Origin: a virus
IMG/VR virus record: IMGVR_UViG_3300009609_000052
Coordinates: 1-26,199 of that record
DNA: 26,199 bases
Reading direction: 5' to 3' (one strand)
The notes under the pieces were generated by a model, which had not been told where the DNA came from, searched no databases, and was given only the letters and a program-made list of their open reading frames with translations. Within the stretch, counting starts at the first letter, position 1. The number at the start of each line of letters is the position of its first letter. Of this stretch, positions 20,158 to 25,659 are shown piece by piece. A program made the position numbers and the translations under genes.

Positions 20158-20364
20158 ATGAGAGCCGCCGGTCCTCACCGAGAGCAGACAACGGGCAGCG
20201 AAAGCACAGCACTCCCGAGGAGCCCCGTTGCTGTCTCACCGGCAAGCCGTTCCTTGGCGAGTGCTCTGATCGGCTCCCGCTGCGGGGCGGACACGCTGAA
20301 CGGGCAGGCGGTCGGCATTCCACGGGCGGAACAATCGGCCGCCTGCCCAAAGGTGAGCAAGTGA
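20158..20364 (+). CDS. Hypothetical 68-aa protein or structured leader
   Basis: The ATG at 20158 is at the predicted start of a leaderless transcript, and the stop overlaps the GTG of the next gene (GTGA), which supports coding. The protein itself is weak evidence: Ser/Ala/Arg-rich with no clear secondary structure (TGSESTALPRSPVAVSPAS). The same DNA is rich in inverted repeats: CAACGGG/CCCGTTG at 20189-20195/20224-20230, CGGT/ACCG, CTCC/GGAG, and a 10-bp stem at the end. It may therefore be a structured leader or small RNA as well as, or instead of, a gene. Confidence 0.4.
   Translation: MRAAGPHREQTTGSESTALPRSPVAVSPASRSLASALIGSRCGADTLNGQAVGIPRAEQSAACPKVSK
20302..20348 (+). other. Long hairpin just upstream of the ribosome binding site of the 84-aa Cys-rich gene
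   Basis: GGGCAGGCGG (20302-20311) pairs perfectly with CCGCCTGCCC (20339-20348). Inside, ATTCC and GGAA can form a smaller stem. The hairpin ends 2 nt before AAGGTG and 12 nt before the GTG at 20361, so it could control translation of that gene. Confidence 0.5.
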
Positions 20365-20615
20365 GCCGATTCATCGACTTCGGCCGCCTGACGGGGCCGG
20401 ATTTCTCGCATTGTCCCTACTGCTCCCGCTGCGTGGACACGGTGGGGCATTGCGACGGTGACGACTGCGCGCCGGACTGGAAGTCCGGAGCCGACAACCG
20501 GAAGCCTGACGCGCATTGCGCCTGTGACTGTGAACGATGCCTACACCCGTGGGCGGCGAAGTGCGACAACTCGGCGGAGCACAAGTGGTGCGCCCATCAC
20601 GGGCGGGAGGACTAA
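20361..20615 (+). CDS. Cysteine-rich putative zinc protein
   Basis: 84 aa from a GTG with AAAGGTGA upstream. It contains 10 cysteines and several histidines: HCPYCSRCVDTVGHCDGDDC, then HCACDCERCLHPWAAKC and WCAHHG. The spacing allows at least two, possibly three, zinc sites. Acidic overall. It overlaps the preceding frame by 4 nt and is followed directly by the next gene, whose TTG abuts the TAA. No family was recognised. It is one of many Cys-rich mini-proteins in this block. Confidence 0.7.
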   Translation: MSRFIDFGRLTGPDFSHCPYCSRCVDTVGHCDGDDCAPDWKSGADNRKPDAHCACDCERCLHPWAAKCDNSAEHKWCAHHGRED

Positions 20616-20840
20616 TTGAGCCTAATCCTGACCGACCCGAGATTCCACCGACCCGAGGAGCAGCCCGCGAGGAAGGCTACCGTGCCCATGCCCGACCATC
20701 ACAGGCCGCCACAGGACACGCCCGACCCGATGCCGCGCTGGTTCCCGCTGCTCGTGCTGCTCGTGGCGGGCGTGATCGGGACGTTCCTGATCGGGCTGCT
20801 CTCTTGGGCGGCTCGCGTGCTGACGGAGGTGACGAGGTGA
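20616..20840 (+). CDS. Single-pass membrane protein
   Basis: 74 aa from TTG 20616, supported by GGGAGG 5 nt upstream; ATG 20688 is an alternative. Residues 1-41 are hydrophilic and Pro-rich (RPEEQPARKATV, then DHHRPPQDTPDP), residues about 42-66 are one transmembrane helix (FPLLVLLVAGVIGTFLIGLL), and a short tail RVLTEVTR follows. A small membrane protein of this size could be a holin-like, superinfection or membrane-stress factor, but no lysis genes are nearby and the type cannot be fixed. The stop overlaps the next GTG by 4 nt. Confidence 0.65.
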   Translation: MSLILTDPRFHRPEEQPARKATVPMPDHHRPPQDTPDPMPRWFPLLVLLVAGVIGTFLIGLLSWAARVLTEVTR

Positions 20841-21019
20841 GCCGGGGCAGATGCCTTGTATGCGGCTCCTCCCCCTCTCTGGACATCGCGCCGGGCATCC
20901 TGCTCGACCTGCGCCGGCTGCTCGGCCCGAAGAAGCGCGCCACCATCAACGGCTATTCGGAGCCGCTCTGCTGGCAGTGTCAGTGCTGGGCGGCCCGGCT
21001 CGTGGGGATTCTGCTGTGA
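20837..21019 (+). CDS. Small zinc-ribbon-like protein
   Basis: 60 aa from a GTG at 20837 that overlaps the upstream stop (GTGA); the longer frame starting at 20537 is a shadow of the preceding genes. CLVCGSS at about residues 6-12 and LCWQCQCW at about 45-52 form a two-knuckle zinc ribbon separated by a helix (LLDLRRLLGPKKRATINGY). This looks like the recombination endonuclease VII/HNH-type or zinc-ribbon scaffold without catalytic residues. Function unknown. Translation appears coupled to both neighbours. Confidence 0.65.
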   Translation: MSRGRCLVCGSSPSLDIAPGILLDLRRLLGPKKRATINGYSEPLCWQCQCWAARLVGILL

Positions 21020-21210
21020 AACGCTGCGCCATGACCACGCAGCCACGCGCCGAAGTCGGGCCGGTCCCGCCCGGCTACTTCACCCGCTGCGAGACCTGCG
21101 CCGCCACGCTCAAGACGCCGCTGGACTGGCGGCTGCACACGAACGGAACCGGAGTCTGCACCCTGTTCGAAGGCGTCAAGCCGCGACGTTCACCGCTCGA
21201 CAACCTCTAA
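21016..21210 (+). CDS. Small C2HC-type finger protein
   Basis: 64 aa from a GTG at 21016 overlapping the preceding TGA (GTGA). The core is RCETCAATLKTPLDWRLHTN followed by GTGVC, giving a C-x2-C-x12-H-x6-C pattern similar to a zinc finger, with a short basic tail. The longer frame reaching back to 20851 belongs to the shadow of the preceding gene. No family was recognised. The 18-nt gap after it carries the Shine-Dalgarno of the SSB-like gene. Confidence 0.65.
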   Translation: MKRCAMTTQPRAEVGPVPPGYFTRCETCAATLKTPLDWRLHTNGTGVCTLFEGVKPRRSPLDNL

Positions 21211-21228
21211 CCACCCACAAGGAGACTC

Positions 21229-21585
21229 GTGAACATCAACAAGGCGTTCCCGTCCAAGTACCTCAAAGCGTCCGACCTCGACGCGGAAATGATCGTCAAG
21301 GTCAAGTCCATCACCTTCGAGGAGGTCGGCCCACAGAAGGACCGCCGCCCCGTCGCCTACTTCGAGGGCATCGAAAAGGGCGTGGTCCTCAACAAGACCC
21401 GCAGCAACGGCATCGTGCGCGCCTCCGGCTCAGAGGAGACGAACGATTGGGTCGGGGTGGACGTGGTGCTCTACCCGTCCACGACTCAGTTCCAGGGTGA
21501 GGAGGTCGAGTGCATCGGCATCCGCCCGCCCAAGCACAAGAAGCCGGTCGGGCCGGTTCCGTCCGGCGAGGACATCCCGTTCTGA
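21229..21585 (+). CDS. Putative single-stranded DNA-binding-like protein with acidic DIPF tail
   Basis: 118 aa from GTG 21229 with SD AAGGAG 4 nt upstream. It begins NINKAFPSKYLKASDL, then strands VKVKSITFEEVG, RRPVAYFEGIEKGVVLNKT and WVGVDVVLYPSTTQFQGEEV, a pattern fitting a small OB-like barrel. The C-terminus is PSGEDIPF, very close to the SSB C-terminal tip (DDDIPF) that recruits replication and repair partners in bacteria. Proteins beginning this way and carrying an LNKT segment occur in phage and prophage genomes near replication genes. It probably coats ssDNA or docks to host SSB partners. The SSB assignment is inference from fold pattern plus tail. Confidence 0.6.
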   Translation: MNINKAFPSKYLKASDLDAEMIVKVKSITFEEVGPQKDRRPVAYFEGIEKGVVLNKTRSNGIVRASGSEETNDWVGVDVVLYPSTTQFQGEEVECIGIRPPKHKKPVGPVPSGEDIPF

Positions 21586-21788
21586 TGATCGACCCGTCTG
21601 CCGACATGGAGCGGACCGCGCCCTGTCCCCGCTGTGGGGCGCGCTCCATGCCGGTCAGGTTCGAGACGGGGGTGATTTGGTACTCCTGCCTCGAGCCGAC
21701 CTGCTACGAGACGGACGGGCGGTTCTGGCGGTGGGATGTGGAGCGGCACGAGTTCGCGTACTACTACCCGGAGAGGAAGAAGCGATGA
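21585..21788 (+). CDS. Small zinc-ribbon protein
   Basis: 67 aa from ATG 21585, sharing one base with the SSB-like stop (TGATG). CPRCGARSMPVRFETGVIWY followed by SCLEPTC gives a zinc ribbon resembling those of transcription or topoisomerase zinc domains; the tail is aromatic and basic (FRRWD-like, then EFAYYYPERKKR). No enzyme motifs are present. It may bind DNA, RNA or a host polymerase, but this is inference from the ribbon alone. Its stop overlaps the next ATG by 4 nt. Confidence 0.65.
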   Translation: MIDPSADMERTAPCPRCGARSMPVRFETGVIWYSCLEPTCYETDGRFWRWDVERHEFAYYYPERKKR

Positions 21789-21895
21789 CCCGCTACATCA
21801 CCCGAGCGTGTCAGGTCGGGCTGCACGAGGAGTGCGACGAGAGCAACGATGACGGCGAGGAGTGCCGCTGCTCCTGCCACGAGGGACGGGAATGA
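21785..21895 (+). CDS. 36-aa Cys/His mini-protein
   Basis: Between two coupled genes with ATGA overlaps on each side. The sequence is TRYITRACQVGLHEECDESN then DDGEECRCSCHEGRE: cysteines and histidines in C-x5-H-x2-C and C-x-C-x-C-H arrangement, with a highly acidic centre. It fits a single zinc-bound knot. Its size is below usual gene-calling limits, but the overlap pattern and the Cys/His content shared with the neighbours support it. Confidence 0.55.
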   Translation: MTRYITRACQVGLHEECDESNDDGEECRCSCHEGRE

Positions 21896-22188
21896 CCTGC
21901 ACCCGCTGCGGCAGTTCTGAGATACCCGCCAAGATGTTCGTAAGCCTTGGCTTCACGCGCTGCCGCAAGTGTGCAGGGGCGCTGTGTCAGGAGCTGCTCG
22001 GCTACATCCGGGATTTCGAGGCGAGGTGGCCGAAGGTGAAGAAGCCTAAGAATCCCGAGAAGCCGATAGGGGGTCCGCTGCACGGGTACTGCTGCCGGAA
22101 CTCCATGTGCCAAGCGAAACTGCCAGATTGGAAGCCCGGCGAACCGGCCTACTGCGGGCTGTGCGTCCAAGAGGGGAAGGCGTCGTGA
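21892..22188 (+). CDS. Zinc-finger-like protein
   Basis: 98 aa from ATG 21892 (ATGA overlap); the longer upstream frame is a shadow. It has TCTRCGSSEIPAKMF then FTRCRKCAGALCQE near the start, a basic linker (WPKVKKPKNPEKP), and YCCRNSMCQAKLPDW then YCGLCVQEG at the end. Two four-cysteine sites are therefore plausible, one at each end. Its stop overlaps the methyltransferase GTG (GTGA). Function unknown; the methyltransferase neighbour suggests shared DNA work, without proof. Confidence 0.65.
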   Translation: MTCTRCGSSEIPAKMFVSLGFTRCRKCAGALCQELLGYIRDFEARWPKVKKPKNPEKPIGGPLHGYCCRNSMCQAKLPDWKPGEPAYCGLCVQEGKAS

Positions 22189-22922
22189 AGCCTTACTACC
22201 AGGACTCGGCGGTGACGATCTACCACGGGGACTCGCTCGAGATCCGCTCTGGTCTTGAATACCAAGCCATCCTGAGCGACCCGCCGTGGGGATCAAAGAC
22301 CGCCTGCAACGCGCAGCGATTCACCCGCACCAACTCTCCGTGGTGGACCAACGTAGACAACTCCAAAGTCGTCGCCCACCAGGACATCACCGGAGACGCC
22401 AAACCGTTCGACCCTTCACCGTGGGTTGACCGTCCGGCAATCCTCTGGGGTGCAAACCACTACGCTAGCCGACTGCAGGACAGCGGTGGGTGGCTCATCT
22501 GGGACAAGCGCGACGGAGCCGAAGACCTCGCAGCGAAGGGCTGGCCTCTTGGGGAGGCCGAACTCGCATGGACGAATGTGCGTGGTTCGACTCGTGTGTT
22601 CCGCAATCTGTGGGTCGGACTGCTACGCAGCAGCGAGCGCGGCGACTTCTACCACCCAACCCAGAAGCCTACCTCTCTCATGCGCTGGTGTGCAGAGTTC
22701 CTGCCTGCCGGCCTCATCCTAGACCCATTCATGGGCTCCGGAACCACCCTGCGTGCCGCGAAGGATCTCGGCAGGAAGGCCATCGGAATCGAGATCGAGG
22801 AACGCTACTGCGAGATCGCCGCCAAGCGCATGAGCCAGGAATGCCTGCCGCTGGCGCCGCGCGTCCAGCCGGTTCAGCTCGTCATGGCCGAAAGCCGAAA
22901 GGGGCCAGCCCGTGAGGACTGA
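22185..22922 (+). CDS. DNA methyltransferase, beta-class, N6-adenine type
   Basis: 245 aa from GTG 22185 overlapping the upstream stop. The catalytic motif IV DPPW is at 32-35, preceded by YHGDSLE (about 13-19) and followed downstream by HPTQKP at about 157-162 (motif X) and LDPFMGSGTTLRAA at about 179-192 (motif I, SAM binding), then KAIGIEIEERYCEIAAKR. Order IV to I is that of beta-class amino-methyltransferases. No restriction endonuclease gene is nearby, so it is an orphan enzyme, perhaps protecting phage DNA or marking it for regulation. The recognition site cannot be derived. Its stop is 8 nt before a -35 box. Confidence 0.88.
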   Translation: MKPYYQDSAVTIYHGDSLEIRSGLEYQAILSDPPWGSKTACNAQRFTRTNSPWWTNVDNSKVVAHQDITGDAKPFDPSPWVDRPAILWGANHYASRLQDSGGWLIWDKRDGAEDLAAKGWPLGEAELAWTNVRGSTRVFRNLWVGLLRSSERGDFYHPTQKPTSLMRWCAEFLPAGLILDPFMGSGTTLRAAKDLGRKAIGIEIEERYCEIAAKRMSQECLPLAPRVQPVQLVMAESRKGPARED

Positions 22923-22930
22923 CCCCTCTC

Positions 22931-22960
22931 TTGACTCCAGCCTCTCGGCTGGCATATCGT
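22931..22960 (+). promoter_or_regulatory. Internal promoter with palindromic spacer, leaderless
   Basis: TTGACT (22931-22936), an 18-nt spacer and TATCGT (22955-22960). The spacer holds the perfect palindrome CCAGCC-TCTC-GGCTGG (22937-22952), well placed for a repressor. A GTG starts at 22967, exactly 7 nt after the -10, as in the two divergent promoters. Confidence 0.5.
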
Positions 22961-22966
22961 GCCTCT

Positions 22967-23320
22967 GTGACGAAGCGCCCGCAGTATACAGCACACCTAG
23001 ACCAGCCGGTCAAGGGCTGCGCCCGCCTACTCACCCCACCTTCGCGCTACACCGTTCCGTGGGTCACTCTGGGAACGGGCTACCACATGCACAGCTATCA
23101 CCCATCCTCGCCCCGCGACTATGGCCGGGGAATCCAGAGGTCCACAGCGGGCAGTCGGGCTCTCCGAACTCTGTGGGTGGAACCGCTACCACGGCTAGCC
23201 GGCGGAGAACAGGGCATGGGATTCCACGACCCCGAAACCTGGGCGTTCGTGGGGGGCTCTGTTCACATGGGCGCTCTGGCGTTTCGCGCTTGGGTAGGTA
23301 CAGGGATAGAGCAGGGCTAA
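22967..23320 (+). CDS. Hypothetical protein transcribed from its own leaderless promoter
   Basis: 117 aa from GTG 22967 (a longer form from TTG 22931 is possible but would place the start codon on a -35 box). Composition is protein-like: KRPQYTAHLDQPVKGCARLL, then YTVPWVTLGTGYHMHSYHPS, RALRTLWVEPLPRLAGG, and FHDPETWAFVGGSVHMGALA. Aromatic- and Gly-rich, possibly an alpha/beta fold. A 7-bp stem CCGTTCC/GGAACGG (23052-23058/23072-23078) occurs within it. No family was recognised. The 102 nt after its stop contain no gene but lead to the SD of the next gene. Confidence 0.5.
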   Translation: MTKRPQYTAHLDQPVKGCARLLTPPSRYTVPWVTLGTGYHMHSYHPSSPRDYGRGIQRSTAGSRALRTLWVEPLPRLAGGEQGMGFHDPETWAFVGGSVHMGALAFRAWVGTGIEQG

Positions 23321-23422
23321 GGGCTCACTACTACAGCAGGACAGCCCAACAGCACCCGAACTTCCCCACCGATCCCGGCCCTACAAGGCTAGCCATGTCT
23401 ACAGAGAGAGGAGACGAGAGAC

Positions 23423-23842
23423 ATGAGCGACGAGAAGGTGAAAGCCGTGGAGTTCATCAGCGAAGAAGAAGTACAGCGGCGCATGTTCGCCAACACCACC
23501 GAGAGCATTTGCACATCGGCTCTCGCCGTTGCCTCCGAAGCCCTGACGCGGGCGAGGGAGAAGTGGGGGGTTGGCGGGGAACGGGTTGATGGGTTTGTGA
23601 GCGGAGACACGACACCTGCCAAGTTCGTTACGGTGAATCGCATCTCCAGGCGCGACGTTCCAGCTACCCTCTACATCCACGAGCCCCCGAAGCCGAAGAA
23701 GTCTGCGGAGGAGAGGATCGAGGATGCGCTCATGGTGCTCGACAAAACGATTGCCGATTTGAGCGAGAGCACCCATAACTACGCCGCCTACGAGAATGCC
23801 AAGCGAGCCCGCCGCATCCTTCGCGGCGACGGAGGCGAGTGA
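23423..23842 (+). CDS. Hypothetical helical protein
   Basis: 139 aa from ATG 23423, preceded by GAGAGGAGA. It starts DEKVKAVEFISEEEVQRRMF, continues with a helix (SALAVASEALTRAREKWG), a strand segment (AKFVTVNRISRRDVPATLYI) and an end helix (EERIEDALMVLDKTIADLSE), and finishes ARRILRGDGGE. It is acidic to neutral, mostly helical, with no cysteine clusters, unlike its neighbours. No family was recognised. The stop shares a base with the next ATG (TGATG). Confidence 0.7.
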   Translation: MSDEKVKAVEFISEEEVQRRMFANTTESICTSALAVASEALTRAREKWGVGGERVDGFVSGDTTPAKFVTVNRISRRDVPATLYIHEPPKPKKSAEERIEDALMVLDKTIADLSESTHNYAAYENAKRARRILRGDGGE

Positions 23843-24015
23843 TGGCGAATGACTATTGGAGCGACAGAAAGCGGGCTGGCGCGACGTTCTACTGTCGGTG
23901 CTGTAATCAGGAGAACGACAACCGGCCCAATGAGCGGTGTTATGAATGCCTCTCACACGACGAAACATGCGGTGAGCGGAAGCCCGACGGAGACTTACAT
24001 GCCCATCCCCGATGA
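23842..24015 (+). CDS. 57-aa zinc-finger-like protein
   Basis: Starts at ATG 23842 overlapping the previous stop (TGATG) and ends at TGA 24013-24015, overlapping the next gene by 17 nt. The sequence has FYCRCCNQENDNRPNERCYE then CLSHDETC, giving C-x-CC and C-x2-C pairs about 12 residues apart with a further Cys, compatible with a zinc ribbon. Hydrophilic at both ends. It belongs to the Cys-rich mini-protein set. Confidence 0.65.
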   Translation: MANDYWSDRKRAGATFYCRCCNQENDNRPNERCYECLSHDETCGERKPDGDLHAHPR

Positions 24016-24196
24016 GGTCAGGGAGGCGATTCACCAATATGTCCTGTATCACGACAAGGCGCGCTGGACGGCCCTCGAACGCGCCATCGAGAGGGCGCTT
24101 GAATTGGCAGAGGTGAAGGGGCGGGTTGCGGAGGGTGAGCGAATGCTTGCACAGGTCCGCGCCCAAGCCGCTGCGCTCTCCGGGGAGAAGCCATGA
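23999..24196 (+). CDS. Small helical protein
   Basis: 65 aa from ATG 23999; the frame continues upstream to 23849, but that part is the shadow of the preceding gene. It reads PIPDEVREAIHQYVLYHDKA then helices WTALERAIERALELAEVKGR and RMLAQVRAQAAAL, i.e. two or three amphipathic helices, possibly a coiled-coil dimer. The start overlaps the preceding gene by 17 nt and the stop overlaps the next ATG by 4 nt. Function unknown. Confidence 0.65.
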   Translation: MPIPDEVREAIHQYVLYHDKARWTALERAIERALELAEVKGRVAEGERMLAQVRAQAAALSGEKP

Positions 24197-24438
24197 GCAT
24201 CAAGCCAGAGGATTTCATCAACGCGCTTGCCGACCTTGAGAACCTTGTGCATGCGCACTTCATTCTCAACGACGCCGGGCGGATCGAGTTCGCCAGAGTG
24301 GTCGGCCTCGTGCATGTGGCGCACAACCGCGAGGTGAATCATTGGAAGGTCGCCCACGCTGACGAGGTTCGCAAGAAGCGCGCCGGGCAGGATCACGACT
24401 ACGAAGCGCATCACTCTCCAGAGGCGAAGAAGCCATGA
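24193..24438 (+). CDS. Small hypothetical protein
   Basis: 81 aa, coupled to its neighbours by 4-nt overlaps on both sides. The start SIKPEDFINALADLENLVHA is helical, followed by HFILNDAGRIEFARVVGLVH and a His-rich region VAHNREVNHWKVAHADE, ending in a basic low-complexity tail (KKRAGQDHDYEAHHSPEAKK). The many His residues could bind metal. No family was recognised. Confidence 0.6.
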   Translation: MSIKPEDFINALADLENLVHAHFILNDAGRIEFARVVGLVHVAHNREVNHWKVAHADEVRKKRAGQDHDYEAHHSPEAKKP

Positions 24439-24584
24439 CCCTCCCCCTCTGGCTCAGGCGGGTGGTGATCGTGCTGGTGGTGGCGATGGGGTGCGTTGGG
24501 TGTATCGGTGGGCGCTGTCGCATTGAGCGGGTGTGCGATGCGCCGCCTAGTCCATGCCCATGCGCAGAGAAGGAGTCCCGATGA
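24435..24584 (+). CDS. 49-aa membrane-associated Cys-rich peptide
   Basis: From ATG 24435 (ATGA) to TGA 24584. The first 25 residues hold a hydrophobic segment (WLRRVVIVLVVAMGCVGCIG) after a short basic start, and the rest is Cys-rich (GRCRIERVC then PSPCPCAEKESR). It could be a signal anchor or a small lipoprotein, since AMGC and CVGC resemble a lipobox, but neither has the usual Leu at -3. Role unknown. Confidence 0.5.
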   Translation: MTLPLWLRRVVIVLVVAMGCVGCIGGRCRIERVCDAPPSPCPCAEKESR

Positions 24585-25069
24585 GCGACGACGCGGCAAG
24601 GGTGGACAGGCTGGAGCGGGATGCAATGGAGTCTAGTGCTGCCATCTACGTCGTGCAGTTGGCAGACCTCGCCCGCAGCGTGATTGCCGAACGCGACGCA
24701 GCCTACAAGCGGCACGAGAACTGGAAACACGGGACGTGCTGCACCTGCCAGCGGTGCGGTAAGTGGTTCGATGATTGCCGGTGCGAACTGGATGAGGTGA
24801 TTGCCGAGCGCGACAGGATGCAGATGACGTTCAGGCAGGAGCCGTGTAGCAAGTGCGGCCACGGCATTCAAGCGGGGTGCTACGGCTGTCAACTGGAAGC
24901 GGCACGGGCCGAACGCGACAAGGCCGTCGCGGACCTGCGGGGGGCGAGGGAGGCGCTGACGCACCACACCGATAAGGCGCACTACGGCTATCACCCAGAC
25001 GCCTGTCCGCAATGCAATCTCACACGCGCCGCCCTGTCCGAGCGGCAGGAGGGACGGGATGGCGACTAG
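24581..25069 (+). CDS. Coiled-coil protein with repeated zinc-binding cysteine motifs
   Basis: 162 aa from ATG 24581, with AAGGAG 5 nt upstream and a 4-nt overlap with the previous stop; a frame extending upstream to 24554 is discounted. A helix (ARVDRLERDAMESSAAIYVV then RSVIAERDAAYKRHENW) is followed by CCTCQRCGKWFDDCRCE, then another helix (VIAERDRMQM), CSKCGHGIQAGCYGCQ, a third helix (AARAERDKAVADLRGA) and CPQCN. The repeated (I)AERD helix starts suggest internal duplication of a helix plus zinc-knuckle unit. No family was recognised; protein- or DNA-binding is plausible. Confidence 0.7.
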   Translation: MSDDAARVDRLERDAMESSAAIYVVQLADLARSVIAERDAAYKRHENWKHGTCCTCQRCGKWFDDCRCELDEVIAERDRMQMTFRQEPCSKCGHGIQAGCYGCQLEAARAERDKAVADLRGAREALTHHTDKAHYGYHPDACPQCNLTRAALSERQEGRDGD

Positions 25070-25217
25070 GAAGAAGGCGAGGAAGGCGAGGACGTGGCGA
25101 GAGTGGCGACACGAAGATGACAAATCGGTGTGCGATTTCATCGGTCTGGACAGGTGCAAGCACACATTCCAGGTCCGCGTGATAGAAATCCTGCCGCGCC
25201 GGAGGGGGAGGAGATGA
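25059..25217 (+). CDS. 52-aa basic protein
   Basis: From ATG 25059, overlapping the previous gene by 11 nt, to TGA 25217, which overlaps the next ATG by 4 nt. It starts with a strongly basic helix (ATRKKARKARTWREWRHEDD) and has SVCDFIGLDRCKHTFQVRV with C-x7-C-x-H, which may bind metal, and ends PRRRGRR. The charge suggests nucleic-acid binding. No family was recognised. Confidence 0.6.
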   Translation: MATRKKARKARTWREWRHEDDKSVCDFIGLDRCKHTFQVRVIEILPRRRGRR

Positions 25218-25318
25218 AGAGCCGGTTCGGTAAGACGGAAGGCCGAATGCTCTGTCTGTTATTCATCGTTGTAATGGCGATCTGTCTATATCAGTTAATC
25301 TGTTTGGTGATTCGATGA
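25214..25318 (+). CDS. 34-aa single-pass membrane peptide
   Basis: ATG 25214 (ATGA overlap) to TGA 25318 (overlapping the next ATG). After KSRFGKTEGR a hydrophobic stretch MLCLLFIVVMAICLYQLICL spans most of the remaining length. The base composition is AT-rich compared with the rest of the window. Single-helix peptides of this size are common among phage accessory genes that act on the host membrane. No specific role is visible. Confidence 0.55.
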   Translation: MKSRFGKTEGRMLCLLFIVVMAICLYQLICLVIR

Positions 25319-25659
25319 CTGATAACCAGAAGCCTAAACAAGAAATCAAGATCATAGTCTGTAAAACAACCGATTTCACCAAGATGAACAAGGTGACAGT
25401 TCCGCAGCCAGACTGCAAAACGGGTTGCGCGCCAATGTGTTCCGTATGCCTGATGAGGAAGAAGCCGATAGGCAGATCGGCGCCGATGGAAATGGCAAAC
25501 TCGCTGTGCGATTCCGATTGTGTGGGATACCGGCAAGACCCAACGCCGTGCGATCTGTGGCCCGGAGAGGCGAAGATCACCCCAAGCAATCCACCGTGTC
25601 GTACCTGTGGACGCCCGGTTTCCATGTGTACCTGCGAGGAGCCTCAGTATGGTGAATGA
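25315..25659 (+). CDS. Hypothetical Cys-rich protein in an AT-rich pocket
   Basis: 114 aa from ATG 25315. The N-terminal part is TDNQKPKQEIKIIVCKTTDF, followed by cysteine clusters DCKTGCAPMCSVCLM, LCDSDCVG and PCRTCGRPVSMCTCEE near the end. Two or three zinc sites are likely. The first 150 nt are clearly more AT-rich than the flanking genes, with Lys- and Ile-rich codons. It overlaps the next gene by 11 nt. No family was recognised. Confidence 0.65.
   Translation: MTDNQKPKQEIKIIVCKTTDFTKMNKVTVPQPDCKTGCAPMCSVCLMRKKPIGRSAPMEMANSLCDSDCVGYRQDPTPCDLWPGEAKITPSNPPCRTCGRPVSMCTCEEPQYGE

Noticed and set aside
23193-23394. Two copies of the 8-bp palindrome GGCTAGCC (23193-23200 and 23387-23394)
   Set aside because: Too short and too few to separate from chance; one lies in a coding region.
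24266-25165. A 299-aa minus-strand frame opposite the small genes at 24193-25069
   Set aside because: Opposes several coupled plus-strand genes with SD and ATGA overlaps; composition is low-complexity.
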